NCBI GenBank assembly: GCA_963281155.1
Contig: CAUJLY010000001.1
Location: 5,270,001 to 5,334,000 of the forward strand
Origin: Rhabditophanes sp. KR3021
Lineage: Eukaryota > Nematoda > Chromadorea > Rhabditida > Alloionematidae
Length of the DNA: 64,000 bases
Reading direction: 5' to 3'
Part shown: piece by piece, positions 37,054 to 48,302 of the stretch
Position numbering within the stretch: the stretch's first letter is position 1
How the letters are laid out: each line of letters opens with the position of its first letter
The notes under the pieces: generated by a model
Told to the model about the DNA's origin: nothing
Seen by the model: only the letters and a program-made list of their open reading frames with translations
The model's database searches: none
Made by a program: the position numbers and the translations under genes

Positions 37054-38215
37054 TGAAAATAATATTCTGTGCTTTATCTAGTACAACAATTCTATAATTA
37101 AATAACATTTATTGAGAGAACAATTCAAACATAGTAAAAATTTCTAATAAATTTAAATAACAATATGTAATATTATTTGAATTACTTTTTCTTATTATAA
37201 TACCACAAATAAATATAATTAAATATGTGCTTTTGTTAATGTTTAAATAACTAAATTTAGTGGATAAACTTCATCTAATTTCTTATGCTAAGATTATTGG
37301 CCTTGGTGGGAAATTTCATGTTACTTAAAGAAATAATATATTGTAATTCGGACAGATTTTTTAAAGTTTACAACTTGAACAATCACGCGAATTGGTGATA
37401 AAAGAAGATGCAAAAGTAACATTGGATCTGTAAGCAATCCGATTGTTAATTTATAAAGGGATACATAAGAAAGCTGCCAAACATGACTGTAATAGTTAAG
37501 TATTTTTATGCTTTTTTTAATTTTTGTGTACCACATCAAATCTAAGCAAGTATCCATATCCACCCTTATAGCATGTATCACTTCTTAAACTATTACATCT
37601 AATTCCATCTTAGTTATTTCCTGCTCTAGTAAAATTTAAGATTTTATTGGCAACTACACAAAAAATAAGAACAATAATAAATTGATATAAATAAACGATG
37701 ATTAAAATACAACCACCACTGGTTGCTATTCTATCAGTGTAAGGACGCATAATTAGCATATAGCCCATCTCTATTATTCATATTTGTACCTTTATACTAT
37801 ATATGTGTATTTGTATGTAATAAACATGTCATCTTGTTTTTGTGTCTACCCTTTCTATTGCCTGTCGTCAATCTGTTAGCCCTCTTCTGGGATCCGGAGC
37901 AAAAACAAAATGCTGCAGATGGAATAATGGAAACAACTATAATAATAGCCAGAAATGAAAAATTCATTCTAAATACATTAATTGTGTTTTCATACCCATT
38001 TCGAGACATTGCCACTGATGCTAATTGAAACATTTCGAAATGAATGCTTGGCATATAGGAGTAATAAATATCCTATTGTATTAAAAATAGACCAATTTTG
38101 ATGACACCAAACTTTCAAAATTAGTCAATTCCCGAATCATTAATATTTTATAAACAAATTTAAAATACTGAAAAGTAGAAAAACACTTTTTTATTTATTC
38201 TCTATTAGTTAAACA
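37054..38215 (-). other. Spacer downstream of dig-1 with weak minus-strand ORFs
   Basis: This is mostly AT-rich 3' flank. Two minus-strand open stretches exist, 37797-38054 (with one hydrophobic segment, NFSFLAIIIVVSIIPSAAF, then a basic tail) and 37321-37581 (Leu/Ile/Tyr-rich). Neither shows convincing splice structure or a known motif. I would not call them genes from sequence alone. Confidence 0.4.
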
Positions 38216-38500
38216 TTATTTTTCCTCTTCAATACAAAAATCTTCGCTTGTTGCTAAATAACTGTAATCTTCCGATTGTTCTAGGCGATTTTTGCATTTC
38301 GATGATGATATATAAATATTTAAAAGAATTAGAACCACGAAAATTGCAATAATGGATAAAATATACACATTTGAAATATTGCTTGTTGTGAAATGGCTTA
38401 AAAGATAAACTGAGTTAGACAAATATTAAAATAACTAGACTTTACCTTGAGTCGTGTTTAACGTCGTGAAAACTATTTGGATGTGAAGGGAAATGTTTTT
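38216..38500 (-). CDS. Possible C-terminal exons of a single-pass membrane protein
   Basis: Two phase-compatible minus-strand exons are suggested: 38500-38446 after a TTTTCAAG acceptor, and 38409-38216 after TAACTCAG. The joined frame reads NISLHIQIVFTTLNTTQ, then TSNIS, then a hydrophobic segment VYILSIIAIFVVLILLNIYI, then SSSKCKNRL and an acidic tail ending EDFCIEEEK-stop. N-glycosylation sequons before the hydrophobic segment and charge after it fit a type I membrane protein tail. No start exon is visible, and the upstream sequence runs into the serpin 3' end. An alternative frame across 38409-38216 is also open. Function unknown. Confidence 0.35.
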
Positions 38501-38721
38501 CTTGAAAATCCATTTTCACTAGAGGTAGGAAGTAAAATATTCAAAATATAATTTAAATTAAATTAGATATGAATTTGTAATGCATTAAGGTAAAAAGAAC
38601 TTATTATGTAATCAAATAGATCATCAGTCAGAAGAAGTTACATAAAATAGAGTAGATATTTATCAAGATGGTAGGCATTAGATAAAAGATTTATTTCGAA
38701 TTACAAAAGATATCATGTTGT

Positions 38722-39874
38722 TTATTTATAAATACCATTAAAGAAAATATGTTCTCCGAATCCATAATCACCGTAAATTACAAAAAATAAGAAAGGCCTG
38801 TTAGCAAAAAATTGGTTCATAAGAACCTGTGAATTTGTGACATTTCTCAGAACAGGAATATTTTTTCCTTTTTCATTAATTTCAAAGAATACTTTTTGAA
38901 ATACATGGCTTAGTTTTACATTTTTTTCATTTGATAATTTTGAAAAGTCGGCATCTTTTGAAAAAGCTGTTTTCAAGCCCCAATCTTGTAAAACTTTATT
39001 TAAATTATGGGAGGACTTTATCTGAAATTTAGGGAGTTTGATATGTACCTCACGTCGCTCTTTAAGCTTTTGATAAAGGTTTCGGTATATATCTTCGTTA
39101 AATAGTAGAATATCTTTTTCGAAATCCTTGCTTTCAATAGGCATTACAAATAAACAACTTGCTTCATAATCAAATCTATTCAGTTTAATCATTTTAAATC
39201 CATTATGTTCTGAATAGGGGACTGAATAAATCATTTCCATAAATTCAGCCTGTTTATTTTTTCCTTTACTTGCCATAAACAACCCTTTTTTTGTATTCTT
39301 TTCATTAAATCCATTTTCCCAGTGATTGGTCCAAGTCAAACTATTAACGATAACAAGACTTGTGACATTGTTAATAAACTTTTTATTAACTGTGTTGAAT
39401 GTTTTGTTATGAGTGGCTGCAGCTTCGATATTTTTAAATCTCTTTAAAACGTTATATAGTTTTCAATATTAATCTTACCGTTGACCAAATTATTTCATTT
39501 TCTAAGGAAACTTTTGCATAGGCATTAGAATATGAATGTTTCATCTCACGTTGCCAAGCAGTTTCCAGTTTGTATTTGTCATTTATGAATAATTTGCATG
39601 CTTCTTTCCATACAGTTTCTTTGGTGCCTACATTATACATTAGATATTCCAAGCTATCTCTGTAATAATTGTCGAGGGAAGGTACTGTTATGTTAGGGCC
39701 AAGTAATTTTCTAAATTCCTCGTTAGTGGCACCTTTCGATCCTATATACAGCATTGACAAAGTAAATGACAAACACCATGGTGCGAATACAAATGCTCCA
39801 TTATTTTGATTGAAGGTTTGAATATCTTTGATGACAAAGTTAGTCTGAGAAGCCAAAACAGTAATATTATTCAT
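38722..39874 (-). CDS. Serpin-family protein, probably non-inhibitory
   Basis: Two exons, 39874-39479 and 39441-38722, joined over a 37-bp intron, give about 371 residues, normal serpin length. Serpin signatures: FVFAPWCLSFTLSMLYIGSKGAT near the N-terminus, NKKFINNVTSLVIVNSLTWTNHW in the shutter region, and ANRPFLFFVIYG near the C-terminus. No signal peptide is present, so it is likely intracellular. The hinge before the reactive loop reads NEKGKNIPVLRNV where inhibitory serpins have a small-residue run (G-T-E-A-A-A-A-T). The bulky residues and Pro should block loop insertion, suggesting a chaperone-like, ligand-binding or lost function. Assignment to the serpin fold is firm; the lack of inhibition is inference. 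Confidence 0.85.
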
Positions 39875-40074
39875 GAAAATATAAGTGTTTATAATGATTT
39901 ATCATTTAAATGGAAATTAATGTTTGCTTAAAGGTCTTATTGTCTTTTTTACAACATATTGAAACAACAAAAATATTTTATTCAAATATTTGAACAAATT
40001 ATATTTTATGATCAATTTTCTATATAAAAATATTGCATTCAATAATAACTATACAATGTCGCTGAGAAAAAACA

Positions 40075-42150
40075 AAGTCACTTACTCCAGTGACCAAGTC
40101 AGTGGCAAATTTTTAAAGTCACTTGTTGAGTGATCGACTAAGTAAGTTTAGTCATTTCCAAGTGACTTTATAGAAGAACAGTAAAGCAAGACTTTTTTGT
40201 AAAAATTTCTTATTAAAACTAATTAAAATAATAAAAGACAAATGAATTTAATAATTAAATTATCCAATGAAGATGAACTCAAGTTACTACGCTTAATACT
40301 CTTTGTGTAACCAAGTAGCTAAAGTTACGTTTGCATTCAACAGATGTAAGAAATACAGTTGAGCATTTGAAATAAAAATCCCGCTGTTCTTTCTATTTAT
40401 CCTTTAAAATTTAAAAAAGATTTTGAGCAGAGTCAGGTTCTTTGGTATTTTGCATATCTAAACGATAGGTGTCAAATGAAAAACTTTAAAAACAAAGTTT
40501 TCGGCATTTTCCTGTTCTGCAACAGTATCTATTTTATTCTCAAACATATCTTCCAAAGATTTCCAGAATTCAAAAGGATTTTCAAAATTGGTGAATTTAA
40601 TTAAACGATTTGCTAATGAAATATTGTAAGAATGTTTGGTGGAAACGAGTAAAGATTTTAGTAACATTTCATTCTTTACTAGTCATTCAATTCTTAATTC
40701 TACCTTTTTTGACAATGTAGTGACAAATAATAGGAAATCCAATACCACATCTTCTTCAACATTTTTTGATATAGTTATTTCTGAAATTTTTTCTTCAAAT
40801 TCCTCAGCAAACATTTCATATTCATAGTTTAACGCCAAAATCATGTATCCATATAATTCGCTACTCAATTCGTGGGTGTTAGAATAAAGTAACTTGTTTG
40901 CTTCTTCAATAATGCCTTCTAAATTACTAGTCTTCAAATTAATAACAATGAGTTTCAAAAAGTTATATAATTTCAAAAATGAAGAAATTATATCAAAAAT
41001 ATAACTTTCGTTGCTTGAAAACTATTTGGTCATAATGGCAAAAACATCCAATATAGGCACTATATTTTTAACTAGTTTCCCATCCTTTTCCTCGAGTTTT
41101 GAATGTCATAAAATATTGAGTTAAAGCACATTCATTGGCTAACAATGATTTTAGCATAACACATATACTATTCCATCGAATTGTCATGTCAAGGCGAATT
41201 CTTGATCCGCCGACTGATTTGAAGTTTCTCATCTTATTGGTTGAATTGAATAATTTAGCCAAGCGTCTAACTTTCAGCAACAAGTTAGTAATACAATTTA
41301 AAGCTTTTAGAACAATCGAACTCAATATATGACAACAACAATGGGTCCAATCATTATCTACACATATTTTTCCAAGAAGAAGCAGACTCAATTGTGTATG
41401 AGCATATGTTTTCTTTGGTCAGGTCAAATTAGTCTAAAATAGTTTTAATTACAGATTTCAAATTAACAGCAGAAGTAGTTCTTCCAATTCACGACAAGTA
41501 AGAACGTTGGCTGGCAATAGATTATCAAGATTGGTATAACGTATTGTGACAGTGATAAAAGACTTCTTTCTGTGCGTTGTTTCATCAAAGAATAAGGAAA
41601 ATTTAGACTCCTCAATATCTTTTTTAATTTGACTCCAATTTTAAAAGCACTACATAGTGAATGACAACAGTGATCTGTAATAAGTTTAATTATTTGCCTT
41701 GAATATGTATATAAGTACTTACTGAAAATTGTACCGTCCAATAAGGCGAAAGGAGTATTAAATTTAGAAGACACTTTAGCTAATTTAGTTTCATATATTG
41801 TGGCTTTCTTTTGCAAAGCATGGTTACTCATGTTGAAGGAAGTGACTTTATATGTTTATTCTATTTTTGCTTCAATTAAAATGACTTCTTCGGTATCTTT
41901 AATTTTAGCTGCTTTCAAAGCTGTTAATGAGCCCAGAGAGCATCAGGAGAACCAGTAAGAGTACAGGAATAACAATCATGAATAACATCGTGTAAACGCT
42001 AACTAACTTTATTATCAAAATAGTATAAATAAGGGATGGAATATACATAAACTGTAGAAGTAGTTGCCGTGTTATACAAATGATCACAACTCATGTAAAG
42101 CTGCTTTGCATCCGTCACTTGGTCCCTTGAGTGAATGACATTGCATAGTC
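40075..42150 (-). mobile_element. Decayed hAT-type DNA transposon
   Basis: The element covers a broken hAT transposase (40220-41900). Terminal zones are dense in the motif AAGTCACT/AGTGACTT: 40076-40170 has CAGTGACCAAGTCAGTGG, AAAGTCACTTG and CCAAGTGACTTTATA, and 42109-42150 has GTCACTTGGTCCC and GAGTGAATGAC. Such subterminal repeats are typical of hAT transposase binding sites. Exact termini and the 8-bp target duplication could not be fixed by eye. The right end lies about 90 bp from tRNA-Val. Confidence 0.65.
40220..41900 (-). pseudogene. hAT transposase pseudogene
   Basis: In order on the minus strand: KKATIYETKLAKVSSKFNTPFALLDG (41750-41830, N-terminal part); FDET-like frame remnants; HCCCHILSSIVLKALN and LDMTIRWNSICVML (41100-41380, the typical hAT C-H-x-L-N-L and TRWNS motifs); LEEKDGKLVKNIVPILDVFA; then LKLYNFLKLIVINL; NPFEFWKSLEDMF; and SVECKRNFSYL followed by IKRSNLSSSSLDNLII (40250-40350, the hATC dimerisation region, S-x-E-x-x-x-x-F-S). 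Frames change at least four times, and in-frame stops occur, including a TGA at 40683-40685. It cannot make transposase. Confidence 0.8.
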
Positions 42151-42237
42151 ATAACTACATAAATATTTGATAAATTTTATATGCAAATATTTTTTATGTT
42201 CTAAAGCAAAAGTTGGTAGGAAGTAATGATATCACAA

Positions 42238-42309
42238 GGTCTCGTGGTGTAGTGGTTATCACGTCTGCTTTACACGCAGAAGGCCGCCGGTTCGATCCCG
42301 GCCGGGACC
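42238..42309 (+). tRNA. tRNA-Val (TAC)
   Basis: Full cloverleaf: acceptor GGTCTCG pairs with CGGGACC, the T-arm has GGTTCGATCCC, and the anticodon loop TTTACAC gives TAC. No intron. Confidence 0.95.
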
Positions 42310-42415
42310 TTTCCTTTTGCAATAACTAATTGCAATATTGAATATTTATTGTATAATTTTACAAAACTCTGCAGTCGAAACACGTTTTTAAAGTTGGTGT
42401 AGTTAGTACTCGTTA

Positions 42416-44231
42416 TTAAAAACATTTTTTATTCAAATATTCAAATGCTTCGATCATTTCAAAGTGGCAAAGTCGACTCAAGATTGTTGCTCTCAGTTGT
42501 AATTCAGCTTTACTGTATATTCCGCGTGATAAAATTGTTTGTGCACTAATAAATTCCAGTAGAGCGTTCACTTTTTCGAGAACAGCTAAACAAAATGCCT
42601 CCTTCGACATTACACTCCTAGCACCAACTATTTTCTTGATATCAATTTCGACCAGAATTTTCTTTAGCAAATTTTCATCTGCAAACAACGAAAACAATAT
42701 TACATTGCCCGCCAGATATGGCACAATTCTTTTGTTGGGATCTCTTTCTAGTAAGTCAAAAATGATATCTTCGACACTTTTACTAATTTTATCATGTCCT
42801 ATTTTCGGCAATTCACACATTTTATATGTTCTATTACTTAACAAAGCCACTTTATCCTTACTTCCAACAAATGGCTGTGCGCATCCGAAAAAATCATATC
42901 CTAATGCTCCGGCTGACCATGAATCCGCCTTCTCAAAGTTTACAGTTACATTTGGGCCGGCTTTTGAGCAGGCTATTTCAGGTGCTCGGAATGGAAAATT
43001 ACCACCTAAGCTAACATTACGTCTATGGCAAACATTCCAATCACCCGTAGACAAAGAATATCCGAAATCCGCTAGTACCAAAAATGGAACATCCTTTTCA
43101 TTCTCAAATTCAATTAAGATGTTGTCTAATTTGATGTCACGATGGCTAATTGTGCATGAATGCAAGAAACATAGTGATTCAATCAGTTGGCCATACAAAA
43201 TAGTATTGCACCGAGGCGACCTCACTCTAAACAGTCTATTATACTCTGCAAAATCCATTTTATACCTCTTCATAACAATAAATATCGTCCTCACATTATG
43301 GACAACGCCGTCATAGTCCTGATAAAAGCGTTGAGCTTCTGGGAAGTGAACGTGGGAGTCTTTTAAATACGGTATATCATCTACAAACGCTGTTTTGATG
43401 TCAATTATATTTGCATGCTTCTTAGGTATTCTTCTGACTTTGTTGATGTTATTATTAAAGTTGACATCCGATGGCAATTCAACCAATGGAATGATCTCAA
43501 GTTTGTTTTCCTCCCATAATTGCCGACTTGATCTTCTTTGACTGTGGTAATTGAATAGTTTTTTAACAGCCAGATCATACTCGGTATCTTCGTTTCTCTT
43601 CAGTTCATAAACCGCCCCATCGCATCCTTTGTGAATATACTCACCAACGGTATAAAAGGACAAACAATTTCCATAACTGAATTGGTTTAAGTGTGGGTTA
43701 TACCTCGCATTTGTTTCAAATAAGTTCTAAAATATACGTAAATATAAAGTTGCATTACAAAATACAATTTAGAGATATAGTAAACAATTGTATGTATTTA
43801 CCTTGATACTTTCATTAATGAAGTTTTCTCTTCTTTTAACTACTTTCATAAAATTGCTAAACCTCCCCACTGAGGAGCTTTGATATTGCGAAAATTGACG
43901 CCGATGTGTTGCTATTAGTGTTGATGATCTAATGACATTTTTTGAACCCGGAGACCTGAATATTCCACTTATCTACAATATTATACGTGTAATCAATGAT
44001 GTTAAGTTGTTAACCAACTTACAATTCGTAAGAAGTAGTTTTTTGAAAATGCAGTATTCGGCAATGTGACCAATTTGTTACCAGCCTCAGTGACTAACTT
44101 AATGGCATTTTTTGAGATGGTAGGTTTCTTCACATTTTTTAAGGCCTAAAAACAGGTTGTGATACACACAAACAGTAACGTACATGTAGCAGAAACTTCC
44201 ATGCCATCGCAGGCGCTTGCCGTAGAACCAT
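42416..44231 (-). CDS. pink-1: PINK1 mitochondrial Ser/Thr kinase
   Basis: Four exons, 44231-44184, 44145-44023, 43972-43802 and 43726-42416, all in phase 0, give about 550 residues, close to human PINK1 (581). The N-terminus MVLRQAPAMAWKFLLH plus a basic following exon looks like a mitochondrial targeting sequence. Kinase features: glycine loop IHKGCDGAVYEL, ATP-site Lys in LAVKKLF, long insertions after it, catalytic loop SHRDIKLDNILI, LADFGYSL (DFG), GGNFPFRAPEI (APE), and KADSWSAGALGYDFFG, each matching PINK1-specific wording (HRDLKSDNILV, GGN...APE, KADAWAVGAIAYEIFG). A C-terminal helical extension follows. PINK1 senses damaged mitochondria and phosphorylates ubiquitin and Parkin. All catalytic residues are present, so it should be active. 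The neighbouring tRNAs are unrelated. Confidence 0.95.
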
Positions 44232-44446
44232 TTTGACAATTTTGACCTAAGCAATCATATGATAGTGTATAGACAAATTGTTAGAGGTATACTTTACCAA
44301 TCGAGATTGTGCTCAATAAACAAGATGTCGTCACAAACTAGAGACAATAAGTATTCTATTATAGGACGTTTAATATTGCATTAGTCCGCACCTTTTTGAT
44401 AAAAATATCTTAATAAGTAGGTATTTGGGAAGACAAAAAGTTAAGT

Positions 44447-44519
44447 AGCTCCATCCCGGGGTCGAACCGGGGATCTTCTGATTAGAAGTCAGACGCCTTA
44501 TCCACTGGGCCAATGGAGC
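44447..44519 (-). tRNA. tRNA-Arg (TCT)
   Basis: Minus-strand cloverleaf with acceptor GCTCCAT/ATGGAGC fully paired, anticodon stem-loop TCTGA-CTTCTAA-TCAGA, and T-arm GGTTCGACCCC. No intron. Confidence 0.95.
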
Positions 44520-44731
44520 TATGAATGTATGGATAATTGTATTACAAAGTAGCAGAATCCAATTATTTACAAATTTGGGTTACTAACAAGTAGGAAGAAA
44601 TATCAAACTCTAAATATTTTAATTAGCTATCAATGAATTTTGCTCCTGTACTATTACCAATTAAATGCTAATTTAGCTTTTAAGATGAATGATCGGTAAG
44701 GTGATTAGCATAATAAGGAAGGATAGTATCA

Positions 44732-44813
44732 GCATCTATGTCCGAGCGGTTAAGGAGATTGATTAGAAATCAATTGGGCTTTGCCCGCGCAGGTTCGAAT
44801 CCTGCTGGATGCG
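44732..44813 (+). tRNA. tRNA-Ser (AGA)
   Basis: 82 bases with a long variable arm (GGGCTTTGCCC). The acceptor is GCATCTA/TGGATGC, and the anticodon loop TTAGAAA gives AGA. Confidence 0.95.
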
Positions 44814-44985
44814 AAATTTTTTGTCAATTTTAATAAATGATGCAATTTGTGAGTAGGCACGATTTTTTATCTAAAGCAAAATAGACAATAAATGGCGAAG
44901 TTTGTTTTACAAAGTTGATGTCTGCATCTTTTGTTTTTGCCGACACAAATTACTTGGAGTTGAATAAAAAGATTGGCAAAAAGAT

Positions 44986-45071
44986 TCCGACCAACCGGAT
45001 TTGAACCAGTGACCTAAGGATAACAGTGCTGACTCTACAGTCCTCCGCTCTACCAACTGAGCTATGGTCGG
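44986..45071 (-). tRNA. tRNA-Tyr (GTA) with intron
   Basis: 86 bases on the minus strand. Acceptor CCGACCA/TGGTCGG, anticodon GTA in CTGTAGA, followed by a ~13-base intron before TCCTTA. Nearly the same as the + strand copy at 57700. Confidence 0.95.
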
Positions 45072-45223
45072 TGCGGAAGATAAATATTAATTACAAATTG
45101 TATTGAACATTTTCAACTTTCAGAGATTTATGCAAACGTATTTGTAAATAAAAATATAAAAACCATTAAAAATTATACTAATGTAATGACGGTTTACAAT
45201 GTGCGATGAATATTAAAAAAGTT

Positions 45224-45237
45224 CGCCACCGGGTGGA

Positions 45238-45295
<58 letters not shown>

Positions 45296-45297
45296 GC
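45224..45297 (-). tRNA. tRNA-Asn (GTT)
   Basis: Cloverleaf with anticodon loop CTGTTAA and T-arm GGTTCAAGTCC. The acceptor GCCTCCG pairs with CGGTGGC except for a T:T mismatch at the fourth pair (consensus A). Confidence 0.9.
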
Positions 45298-45409
45298 ATG
45301 TTGAAGCAAAAGTGCCTGCAATATATTACATTTACTCTTTCTTTCTCACTCGACTGTAAATTATATTGTCCGATTTTATTACAAAAGAATGTCACGTTTT
45401 GCATCACAA

Positions 45410-45483
45410 GCCGCCATAGCTCAGTCGGTTAGAGCGTGGGTCTAATAAGCCCAAGGTCGCAGGTTCGACCCCTGCTGGCGGCA
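45410..45483 (+). tRNA. tRNA-Ile (AAT)
   Basis: Acceptor GCCGCCA/TGGCGGC, anticodon loop CTAATAA, T-arm GGTTCGACCCC. No intron. Confidence 0.95.
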
Positions 45484-45816
45484 TTAACTTTTTGTATTTA
45501 ACAATAGATTTTGAAGTTGTATTGAATTATTTCCTGTCATCTTAACCATCCTCGAGTTCTTCCTTTACTTCCTCTATCCATTATTCCAATTAAAAGTTAC
45601 TAATGTTTTTGAATGTCATTTACAAGCAGGTTTGCATCTTTGAAATTAGAGATATTTTCAAAAAACAAGGGATTCGTGTAGATAGATAACAAATAAGAAA
45701 GTAAGAGCATGAATAGGATTATTTTAAGATGAAAAAGGGGGATAGAAACGACAAAATATTTTTCATACAAGAAGTTAAGATAATTTTTTGGATACTGAAA
45801 GATTTGCAACCGATAA

Positions 45817-45889
45817 GCCCGGTTAGCTCAGTCGGTAGAGCACCAGACTCTTAATCTGGCTGTCGCGGGTTCGAGCCCCGCATCGGGCT
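45817..45889 (+). tRNA. tRNA-Lys (CTT)
   Basis: Acceptor GCCCGGT/ATCGGGC, anticodon stem-loop CAGA-CTCTTAA-TCTG, T-arm GGTTCGAGCCC. No intron. Confidence 0.95.
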
Positions 45890-46025
45890 AATTTTTAATT
45901 TTTGATTTCTTAATTCTTAGTCATTTGTTATTGGCTTCAATTAGTTACTCATTTTTTGCCAAAAACCAAATAATAAAAAATAAGTAAAACCATAACCTAA
46001 CTTAAAGTTAAACACTAGTTTATGT

Positions 46026-46107
46026 GTTCAGGTGGCCGAGTGGTTAAGGCGATGGACTGCTAATCCATTGGGATTTTCCCGCGTGAGTTCGAATCTCATC
46101 CTGAACG
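46026..46107 (+). tRNA. tRNA-Ser (GCT)
   Basis: 82 bases, acceptor GTTCAGG/CCTGAAC, anticodon loop CTGCTAA and a long variable arm. Confidence 0.95.
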
Positions 46108-46414
46108 ATATCTTTTTGCTTTTATTAAATACAAAATACATATTGAATTATCTTTTAATTAAGTTAAATACTATTTTCCACCAAATCAAGAATCATTTAT
46201 GACCAAGTTTATAATGGTATTATTTGGCATGAAATCGTTTTAATGTGTCAATGCAAGACATATGTTATGTACTTAGGCAATGAAGAAACTGCCGTGTAAG
46301 TTACATTTTTGATTATCTTACACTTTTATTACAGCTTTAATTTCAAAGAATACAACAAAATATTTTTTAAATGGTTGATGGCCAAATGAATAAATACCGA
46401 AATTGATGATATAT

Positions 46415-46486
46415 GGTTCCATGGTGTAGCGGTTAGCACTCAGGACTTTGAATCCTGCGACCCGAGTTCAAATCTCGGTGGAACCT
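46415..46486 (+). tRNA. tRNA-Gln (TTG)
   Basis: Acceptor GGTTCCA/TGGAACC, anticodon stem-loop CAGGA-CTTTGAA-TCCTG. No intron. Confidence 0.95.
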
Positions 46487-46632
46487 TCTTTTTGTTATCA
46501 AATCTTAATCCACCATCACAAAAGATATACTTTTGAATTAGAAAGAATGTGTTTTATTTTCATTTATTTGATTATAAATTACATTTTTCAAATTTGAATA
46601 TTTTTAAATTACTTTGCAAATAAAAAAAATAT

Positions 46633-46704
46633 TGCCTTATGCTGGAATCGAACCAGCGACCTTCTGTTTACTAGACAGACGCTCTACCCCTGAGCCAATA
46701 AGGC
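46633..46704 (-). tRNA. tRNA-Thr (AGT)
   Basis: Minus-strand acceptor GCCTTAT/ATAAGGC, anticodon stem-loop TCTGT-CTAGTAA-ACAGA, T-arm GGTTCGATTCC. Confidence 0.95.
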
Positions 46705-46886
46705 ACGCATTGCTTTAATTATTGAAACAATAATTTGATCTTCGCAGTTTGTTAAAAACACTTTAGATTCTCTTCAAAAGTCATACGCAATATAACTATT
46801 TATATATTTGGGTGTTTAATTTATGATGACAAAAATAAGCAATTAATATATTTAATTTAAAACTAGTTTCCAACAACAAAAACCTA

Positions 46887-46959
46887 AGCCCCCCGCGGGG
46901 CTCGAACCCGCGACCGTTAGATTAAAAGTCTAACGCTCTACCAATTGAGCTAGGGAGGC
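46887..46959 (-). tRNA. tRNA-Lys (TTT)
   Basis: Minus-strand acceptor GCCTCCC/GGGGGGC (one T:G pair), anticodon stem-loop TTAGA-CTTTTAA-TCTAA. Confidence 0.95.
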
Positions 46960-47083
46960 ATGTTATATTCAGCATCTCAATTGTTTAAACTATCTGTATC
47001 CATGCGCCGAATTTAAATATGATTCCTTTTCAAATAAGCATTTTAGCCGTAGCCAATAAATTGCTAGTATATATCAAAAAAGA

Positions 47084-47156
47084 TGCTCCGTGTGAGGCTC
47101 GAACTCACGACCTTCAGATTATGAGACTGACGCGCTGCCGGCTGCGCCAACGAAGC
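47084..47156 (-). tRNA. tRNA-Met (CAT), elongator type
   Basis: Minus-strand acceptor GCTTCGT/ACGGAGC, anticodon loop CTCATAA, T-arm AGTTCGAGCCT. The D-arm GCGCAGCCGGCAGCGC fits elongator rather than initiator tRNA. Confidence 0.9.
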
Positions 47157-47296
47157 TTGTAAATATATTTTTAAACTCCCAACTTTACAAAAAAATCAAA
47201 CATAAATTAACCACATTTAAAAAATAGCTGAATGATCAATGATTTTATATATTTATTCAACTGCATATTCATTGTAAAAACTTTGAAGGAAATCAA

Positions 47297-48302
47297 CTAC
47301 CATTTTATGATACCAGGAATGTATTTGTCAATTAAAGATTGATAATATGGCTTCAAAGCATCAATATCAGGTTTTTCATCATATTTCGAATATAAGTCAC
47401 AAGAACTGTAAGTTTAAATTTAATAATATTTACTACAAACTTACTTTAACATATCTATTGCTGGTCGAAGTTTAAAATTCTCCTCTGTTTCAAATTGAGT
47501 ATATTCTCCGAAACTATGGTATGGGTAAAACGAATGAAATCTAATTGCAAACAAAGCTTCGTAAGGCAGCGAACATTTTGCATGATTTGTTAATACTTGG
47601 TACAAATATTCATCGTGTGACCAAGTCATAAGCAATTTATCCTAGAAGATGAATTGAATTATATATGTAAATGTCCATTAACATACGATTCCACATTTTT
47701 CCTCATACATCCCCAATTCAGTGTTATACTCAGGGTTATTTATATCCCCGTTTCCAATAAAAGATTCTATTCCATATACAATTGAAGCAGCTGGGTAGCA
47801 TCCAACAGGATAAGTATCTCCAGTAACTGCATATTGTGCTTCACCCCAAACACTCATAACTTTTCCCATATCGTGAATTAACCCGGCTAAATGCAGCCAC
47901 TGTAGTTCTGGATATTTTTGTCTTAATCGTTCAGCAGTTTGGAATGCGTGAACGACATTTGCGTCTTCTGTGTCAGGATCACTTTCATCAACTAGATCAT
48001 TTAGCAAATTTAAACAATCCATTATACTTAAAGACGCGTGTTCGAAGCATAACCATTTCTTGTGCTAAAAAGAAGTTATTCAAAGTCTTGTATATTTATG
48101 TAGTTACCATCTTTTTTACAAAATCAACAGTTTGGAACTTGTGCTGATTGTAGTAATGTTGGCAGACTCTAATTTGAACAGGATCCTTAGATTCGGCATC
48201 ATAATGTCTAAATTTTAGTTTTTCACTGCCTGCTTCTTCACTAACGGTTTCTTTATTTTTCTGGACTAGATTTTGGTCATTAGAAATACCAGCAATTTTC
48301 AT
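47297..48302 (-). CDS. miox: Inositol oxygenase (MIOX)
   Basis: Converts myo-inositol and oxygen to D-glucuronate with a mixed-valent di-iron centre in the cytosol. Exons 48302-48108, 48064-47687, 47641-47445 and 47405-47297 give about 292 residues (family about 285). Signatures in order: VDFVKKM; LVDESDPDTED; VHAFQTAE (iron ligand His); LAGLIHDMGKV (His-Asp ligands); GDTYPVGC; TELGMYEEKCG; MTWSHDEYLYQV; RFHSFYP; and the C-terminal PYYQSLIDKYIPGI. All metal-binding and substrate-loop motifs are present. The ATG at 48302 is used because the upstream in-frame codon at 48368 is TTG. A longer N-terminus through another exon cannot be excluded. Confidence 0.95.

Noticed and set aside
40683..40685. 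In-frame TGA in an otherwise open minus-strand frame as selenocysteine
   Set aside because: The frame belongs to a hAT transposase pseudogene with several other breaks; no SECIS-like context was seen.
42636..43316. 226-codon + strand ORF
   Set aside because: It is the antisense shadow of the PINK1 kinase exon, whose motifs fix the true strand.
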